Translations under genes and position numbers: made by a program
The notes under the pieces: model-generated
What the model was told of the DNA's origin: nothing
What the model saw: the letters and a program-made list of their open reading frames with translations, nothing else
The model's database searches: none
Shown: in pieces, positions 60,006-64,000 of the stretch
Layout: every line of letters begins with the position of its first letter
Position numbering within the stretch: the first letter of the stretch is position 1
Assembly (NCBI GenBank): GCA_910577315.1
Contig: CAJTME010000002.1
Span: 1 to 64,000 of the forward strand
Source: an uncultured Muribaculaceae bacterium
GTDB taxonomy: Bacteria > Bacteroidota > Bacteroidia > Bacteroidales > Muribaculaceae
Length of the DNA stretch: 64,000 nucleotides
Reading direction: 5' to 3'

Positions 60006-60773
60006 TTATAGTCTGAAAAATTGTCGGGCATTGGCTGTGGTGACTTCAGCCACCTGGGTGGTTGTGAGGCCGAGATGCTGGGCGATATGGGCGGCAATGT
60101 GGGGCAGGAAAGCGCTCTCGTTACGTTTGCCCCGGTTCGGCACCGGTGCAAGATATGGCGAGTCGGTTTCGAGCAACAGGCGGTCGAGCCCGATTGCGGG
60201 CAATACCTCGCGGAGCTTTGAGTTCTTGAAGGTCACGATGCCGTTGATGCCGAACCAGTAGTCGCCGAGGGCGCGGATGCGCTCAACATCCTGAACCGTG
60301 CCGCCGAACGAATGGAAAACGGCTGGAACGCCCCTGTATCCGGCAAGAACTTCGAGCACTTCATCGAGGCCGTCGCGGCAATGGATGATTACGGGCAGCC
60401 CCAACTCCCGGGCCTTCTCAACCTGAATGGCGAAGGCCTCCATCTGTTCGCGGCGGAATGTGGCGTCCCAGTACAGGTCGATGCCGACTTCGCCAACGGC
60501 CACGTAGCGGCCGGGATTGTCGAAACGGGTGAGAATCTTTTGCAGGTCGTCGCGCCAGTTTTCGCCTATCTCGGTGGGGTGCAGTCCCATGGCGCAGGAT
60601 ATTTGGCCCGGGAAGCGGGCGGCGAGGGCTTCCATCGGCTCGACGGTCGTCAAATCGACGTTGGGAAACACCATGTGCTCCACGCCCACGGCCAATGCGC
60701 GGCGCACGGCATCGGCGCCGTGGTCGTCGCCGTCAAATTCGGGCAGGTAAAGATGGGTGTGCGTGTCAATCAT
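60006..60773 (-). CDS. TatD-family metal-dependent hydrolase
   Basis: A 255-aa nuclease/hydrolase of the TatD family (some members act as DNases). N-terminal IDTHTHLYLPEFDGD (residues 2-16) carries the HxH metal pair; VAVGEVGIDLYWD near 94 supplies Glu; PVIIHCRDGLDEVLEVL near 128, VFHSFGGTVQD near 153 and LLLETDSPYLAP near 205 are the remaining ligands. ATG at 60773 overlaps the prenyl synthase stop (ATGA); the GTG just before is less likely. Confidence 0.93.
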   Translation of the reverse strand: MIDTHTHLYLPEFDGDDHGADAVRRALAVGVEHMVFPNVDLTTVEPMEALAARFPGQISCAMGLHPTEIGENWRDDLQKILTRFDNPGRYVAVGEVGIDLYWDATFRREQMEAFAIQVEKARELGLPVIIHCRDGLDEVLEVLAGYRGVPAVFHSFGGTVQDVERIRALGDYWFGINGIVTFKNSKLREVLPAIGLDRLLLETDSPYLAPVPNRGKRNESAFLPHIAAHIAQHLGLTTTQVAEVTTANARQFFRL

Positions 60774-61732
60774 CACTTATCCCTTGTCGAGAGTTTGCGG
60801 GCCAGGGCGGCGAACCATTCGCGGTCTTCATCGCTGATGGCGGCGCCCGATAGGGCCACGATGGCGTCTGCGCAATGGCGTTCGACCAGAGCGGCGCAGC
60901 GCTCCGACAGCCCGAGCGAGCGGTAGATGTCGGTTACGGCGGCGATGAGGTTCTTGTCGCCGGGATTGTCGGAAAGGGCGGCGGCCATGGCGGCCGGAGC
61001 CTCGTTCATTGCCGTGATGAACAGCCAGGTTTTCTTGCGGTTGAGGATGTCGCCGCCTATGGGCTTGCCGAAGATGTCGGGGTCGCCGAAGGTGTCGAGC
61101 CAGTCGTCGCGCAGCTGGAAGGCGAGACCGAGGTGTACGCCATAGTCGTAGAGGGCCGCGCGGGTTTCCTCGGGCGCTCCGGCCACCAGCGCTCCCATTC
61201 CGCAGGCGCATCCCAGCAGCACCGAGGTCTTGAGGCGTATCATGTGCAGGTATTCGTCGACGGTGACGTCGTCTCGCAACTCAAATTCCATGTCGAACTG
61301 CTGTCCGTCGTAGACCTCCATGGCCGTGCGGTTGAACAACTCCATAACCTCCTTAATCACCTCCGCGCGGCAGTCGGCTGCTTTCTGAGTGGCCATGGTC
61401 AGCAGGGCGTCGCCCGACAGGATGGCCTGCACGTCGCCCCAGCGGGCATATACTGTGGGACGGCCGCGGCGCTTGTCCGAACGGTCCATTACATCGTCAT
61501 GGATAAGGGTGAAATTGTGGAACATCTCCACGGCGAGGGCCTGTTGCACGGCAAATTCAGGTTCGGCGCCGCAAGCCTGGCAGGCGGCCAGGCACAGCAG
61601 CGGACGCAAGCGCTTGCCCCCCGAGGCAAGGGTGTATTCCACTGGCTCGTAAAGGCCGCGCGGTGCGGCGGGATATTTGATGTCGGCCAATCCGGCGGCG
61701 AGGATTTCCGAAAGGCGGGATTCGTTTATCAT
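60773..61732 (-). CDS. Polyprenyl (probably farnesyl/geranylgeranyl) diphosphate synthase
   Basis: A 319-aa all-helical prenyltransferase that condenses isopentenyl diphosphate with an allylic diphosphate. First Asp-rich motif DDVMD in IHDDVMDRSDKRRGRPT near 78-94, second DDWLD in FQLRDDWLDTFGD near 207-219, and the GGKRLRPLLCLAACQA start near 34. The residues before the first motif (MFHNFTLI) suggest a short-chain product. TatD overlaps its end. A minus-strand -7 TATTTTTG is at 61784-61777. Product length cannot be fixed from sequence alone. Confidence 0.9.
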   Translation of the reverse strand: MINESRLSEILAAGLADIKYPAAPRGLYEPVEYTLASGGKRLRPLLCLAACQACGAEPEFAVQQALAVEMFHNFTLIHDDVMDRSDKRRGRPTVYARWGDVQAILSGDALLTMATQKAADCRAEVIKEVMELFNRTAMEVYDGQQFDMEFELRDDVTVDEYLHMIRLKTSVLLGCACGMGALVAGAPEETRAALYDYGVHLGLAFQLRDDWLDTFGDPDIFGKPIGGDILNRKKTWLFITAMNEAPAAMAAALSDNPGDKNLIAAVTDIYRSLGLSERCAALVERHCADAIVALSGAAISDEDREWFAALARKLSTRDK

Positions 61733-61872
61733 GATTATGTGTGTTTATTGCAGCTGTCCCGAACTGGAACGCCTTTGCAAAAATAATACAAAACGCCCGA
61801 TTACACAACCCCCTGCGACGCGAGGGCTTCCTAAAATCTCACCGGCAATATCCGAATCTCAGATTTTATTTG

Positions 61873-61880
61873 TAACTTTG
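61873..61880 (+). promoter_or_regulatory. -7 element upstream of the restriction-modification genes
   Basis: TAACTTTG about 215 bases before the methylase ATG; no good -33 seen. The 363-base gap (61733-62095) also holds a second TAACTTTG at 61955-61962 and the palindromic element at 61964-62060. Confidence 0.4.
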
Positions 61881-61963
61881 CCGTTGGCAGAGCTACCATT
61901 GGATTAACGCTCCGTATATATCAAAATATAAAAAATGAATACGAAATGTAATAATAACTTTGC

Positions 61964-62060
61964 GCGCTCTGTCTCTGGCGCTTTTGTCGCTCCTCTTCGG
62001 TCATGTGCCAACGGGCGCACTCCCTCATCGTTACGGCAAAATCACTCAAAGACAGAGCGC
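61964..62060. repeat. Inverted-repeat element before the restriction-modification genes
   Basis: An 11-bp perfect repeat, GCGCTCTGTCT (61964-61974) with AGACAGAGCGC (62050-62060), encloses about 75 bases. A TAACTTTG box (61955-61962) abuts its left arm. Read on the minus strand the interior is open and would encode a highly charged peptide (MTEEERQKRQRQSA); read on the plus strand a 49-codon ORF (61935-62084) is also open. It looks more like a mobile palindromic element or leader structure than a gene. Confidence 0.5.
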
Positions 62061-62095
62061 CCCGGCATTAACATTTGTTGTTAAACACCCTATAA

Positions 62096-63550
62096 ATGAC
62101 CGATTTAATCAAACATAGCGGCCAGGTGTTCACGCCAGGTTACTTAGTTAACCTCATATTGGATGAGGCCGGATATTTCGGAACCGGTATACTGCGGAAA
62201 CATTGCATAGACAACTCTTGTGGAGACGGTGCTTTCTTATGCGAGATTGTCTCACGCTACGTCAAGGCTTATTTGGCGACTGACGGAGACCCCGCCAGGC
62301 TTCCCGGTGAAATTTCCACCTATATTCATGGGATTGAAATTGACAAGGTGGCATACGGGAATTGTCTTGAAAATCTTAAAACCACCTGTTCTGCCCTTGG
62401 TGTCGAATGTGCCGATTTTGACATTTTAAATGCCGATACGCTTTCGTGCGGTGTTTTTGATGGCAAAATGGATTATGTTGTCGGCAATCCCCCTTACGTC
62501 AGGGTGCACAATCTTGACAACTCGTATGGTGCGGTCAAATCTTTCTCTTTCGCAAACGGCGGTATGACTGACCTTTATCTTGTGTTCTTCGAGAAAGGTT
62601 TTAAAATGTTGAAGGATGGAGGAAAATTATGTTACATCACCCCCGGTTCATGGCTCAACAGTGTGGCCGGCGGCGTCATGCGGGATTACATACGCAGGAA
62701 ACATAATCTTGTCTCCCTCGTCGACCTCGAGCATTTCCAGGCATTCAAGGCCACGACCTACACCCTAATCTCATTGTTCCAAAAGGGCGTTGAACGCGAT
62801 TCGTTCTCTTATTGCGTGTTTGACCCGGACACATCAGGCAAGAGACATGTTGAAAATCTCACCTTTGACGAGATTGACATCAATTCATGCTTCTATCTCT
62901 CAACTCATGCGGCCTTGAAGTCGCTGAGGAACATGCTGACGTCTTCTCTCCCGAAATACGTTTCGGTAAAAAACGGTTTCGCCACCCTCGCCGATAAAGT
63001 ATTCATCTCCGGCGACTTCCCGTTTGAGGATTTTGTAATTCCCGTCATAAAAGCCTCCACGGGCAAGTGGTACCGTGCCTTTTTCCCTTATGACACCGAT
63101 GGTAAGCCTTGCCCCAAAGACCATATCTTCCGCAATCCCGCAATAGCCAAATACCTTCTTGAAAACAAAACGGCATTGCTTAAGGATTCGACCGAAGAGG
63201 CTAACCCTAATTGGTATTTGTTTGGCAGAACGCAGGCATTGAAAGATGTGGCTGTCCTAAAAATTGCTGTAAACACCACTGTCAAGGATGTCAAAAGCCT
63301 GAAAATAAACATGGTTCCCGCCGGGAGCGGAGTATACAGCGGATTGTATGTGCTTTCAGATCTTGATTTCAGTATTATTGAAAGTTTATTGCGCACCGAT
63401 AAATTCATCAACTACATTTCATCATTGAAAAAATATAAAAGCGGAGGTTATTATACTTACAATTCAAGGGACCTGGAAGCCTTCCTCAATTACGAAATTC
63501 AAAATCTCATAGACAATGGAATTGTTCAAATTCGACCGGCTGGACAATGA
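62096..63550 (+). CDS. Type II DNA adenine-N6 methyltransferase (with target-recognition domain)
   Basis: A 484-aa modification enzyme. Residues 1-45 have the QVFTPGYLVNLIL motif of N6-adenine methylases, then the SAM motif I DNSCGDGAFL near 42-51, and the catalytic motif IV NPPY in YVVGNPPYVRV near 128-138. From about 260 on is a TaqI-like specificity region ending near 470 with LKKYKSGGYYTYNSRDLEAFLNYEI. It fits a type II modification enzyme of the gamma-class N6 family. The restriction gene overlaps it by 35 bases. Base composition is more AT-rich than the neighbours, as expected of a transferred restriction-modification unit. Confidence 0.9.
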   Translation: MTDLIKHSGQVFTPGYLVNLILDEAGYFGTGILRKHCIDNSCGDGAFLCEIVSRYVKAYLATDGDPARLPGEISTYIHGIEIDKVAYGNCLENLKTTCSALGVECADFDILNADTLSCGVFDGKMDYVVGNPPYVRVHNLDNSYGAVKSFSFANGGMTDLYLVFFEKGFKMLKDGGKLCYITPGSWLNSVAGGVMRDYIRRKHNLVSLVDLEHFQAFKATTYTLISLFQKGVERDSFSYCVFDPDTSGKRHVENLTFDEIDINSCFYLSTHAALKSLRNMLTSSLPKYVSVKNGFATLADKVFISGDFPFEDFVIPVIKASTGKWYRAFFPYDTDGKPCPKDHIFRNPAIAKYLLENKTALLKDSTEEANPNWYLFGRTQALKDVAVLKIAVNTTVKDVKSLKINMVPAGSGVYSGLYVLSDLDFSIIESLLRTDKFINYISSLKKYKSGGYYTYNSRDLEAFLNYEIQNLIDNGIVQIRPAGQ

Positions 63551-64000
63551 CAGCTTTCTGCGTGTCATTTCCGAATCTTTCGGGGCTTTCCTTGCCAAAG
63601 GAACTTCAAGAAGCAACGACAAGCTCAAACCGCTGCATGGGGCCATAGCCCGAGATATAGCTGAGATGCTCGGTGAAGACTACGAGGTGTGGTCTCAGGG
63701 CTACATGTTTGACAAAGAAGCGGAGATGCAGGGACGTTATGCTGACAAGAAAGTCGACATAACAGTCAAGCATAATGGCAGGGCAGTCGCCGGAATAGCC
63801 GTAAAATTTGTCATGCAGAACTATTCCCAAAATTCAAATAACTATTTTGAGAATATGTTGGGCGAGACTGCAAATATCCGTTGCAACCATTGTCCGTATT
63901 TTCAAATTTTTATAATCCTCGACAGGCTTCCTTACTATAAAAAGGACAAAACAATATCCAAGTGGGAATCTTTCTCCGACCATAACATCAGAAAATATTT
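63516..64000 (+). CDS. Putative type II restriction endonuclease (partial, runs off the window)
   Basis: Open from the ATG at 63516 to the window end (161 codons), overlapping the methylase gene by 35 bases. Visible parts: MELFKFDRLDNDSFLRV, SFGAFLAKGTSRSNDKLKPLHG, WSQGYMFDKEAEMQGRYADKKVDITV near 68-95, and GIAVKFVMQNYSQNSNNYFENMLGETANIR near 102. The spacing Asp (KVDIT) ... xVK resembles a PD-(D/E)XK nuclease core, but the residue expected to be Glu or Asp two places before Lys is Ala here. No stop in frame before 64000. Recognition site unknown. Confidence 0.75.
   Translation, partial: MELFKFDRLDNDSFLRVISESFGAFLAKGTSRSNDKLKPLHGAIARDIAEMLGEDYEVWSQGYMFDKEAEMQGRYADKKVDITVKHNGRAVAGIAVKFVMQNYSQNSNNYFENMLGETANIRCNHCPYFQIFIILDRLPYYKKDKTISKWESFSDHNIRKY

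Noticed and set aside
60875..61786. 303-codon plus-strand ORF
   Set aside because: Antisense to the prenyl synthase gene; no domain seen.
61935..62084. 49-codon plus ORF before the methylase gene
   Set aside because: Its ATG precedes the only -7 box, and the middle part is the inverted-repeat element; judged not a gene.

Overview
The window reads as chromosomal DNA of a gut-type Bacteroidales, most likely close to Muribaculaceae/Bacteroides (inference). Support: a short 286-aa primary sigma factor with no long N-terminal domain; repeated promoters of the Bacteroidetes form (-7 TAnnTTTG with a TTTG-like -33 about 19-21 bases upstream) before glmS, rplS, pta, rpoD, lptF, the hut genes, an RND pump, tRNA-His and prfA; little Shine-Dalgarno signal; TonB-dependent receptors; a fused formimidoyltransferase-cyclodeaminase; and a TPP-riboswitch thiamine uptake unit. 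Most of the window is ordinary conserved chromosome. No rRNA, CRISPR array, prophage or insertion sequence was found.

Layout. 1-6.0 kb: glmS, rplS, pta-ackA and rpoD, all plus strand, most with their own promoter and terminator. 6.2-8.2 kb: a BlaI-type repressor and an M56 antirepressor-like membrane protease, with paired palindromes around their promoter. 8.26-8.53 kb: a rod-shaped RNA fold with terminator, proposed as 6S RNA, then a small secreted MORN protein. 9.0-15.2 kb (minus): TonB receptor, aquaporin, and a Wzc/Wza-like polysaccharide export pair. 15.35-16.83 kb (plus): thioredoxin, a C39-like/VKOR membrane protein and an overlapping 56-codon gene for a double-glycine-type peptide. 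16.9-24.3 kb (minus): a long run of acid phosphatase, galE, a U32 RlhA-like protein, a PHP phosphatase, floA and a TPR protein. 24.4-26.4 kb: a large secreted protein. 26.5-29.4 kb: thiamine uptake genes under a TPP riboswitch. 29.4-32.4 kb: ribBA and an LptF/G permease. 32.4-36.0 kb: four overlapping genes (GHL10 hydrolase, GT2, phosphoribosyltransferase, HAD). 36.0-38.6 kb: ZIP transporter, OmpA lipoprotein, EamA transporter. 38.7-45.2 kb: the complete hut pathway. 45.4-51.1 kb: a tripartite RND efflux operon. 51.2-61.7 kb: a nonsense-interrupted DJ-1 gene, tRNA-His, and housekeeping genes including pgk, pyrF, prfA, tatD and a prenyl synthase. 62.1-64.0 kb: a more AT-rich type II restriction-modification pair that runs off the window.

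The parts most worth following up are the thioredoxin/VKOR/double-glycine peptide cassette, the 6S-like RNA, the palindromic element before the restriction-modification genes, and the DJ-1 gene broken by one TGA codon.
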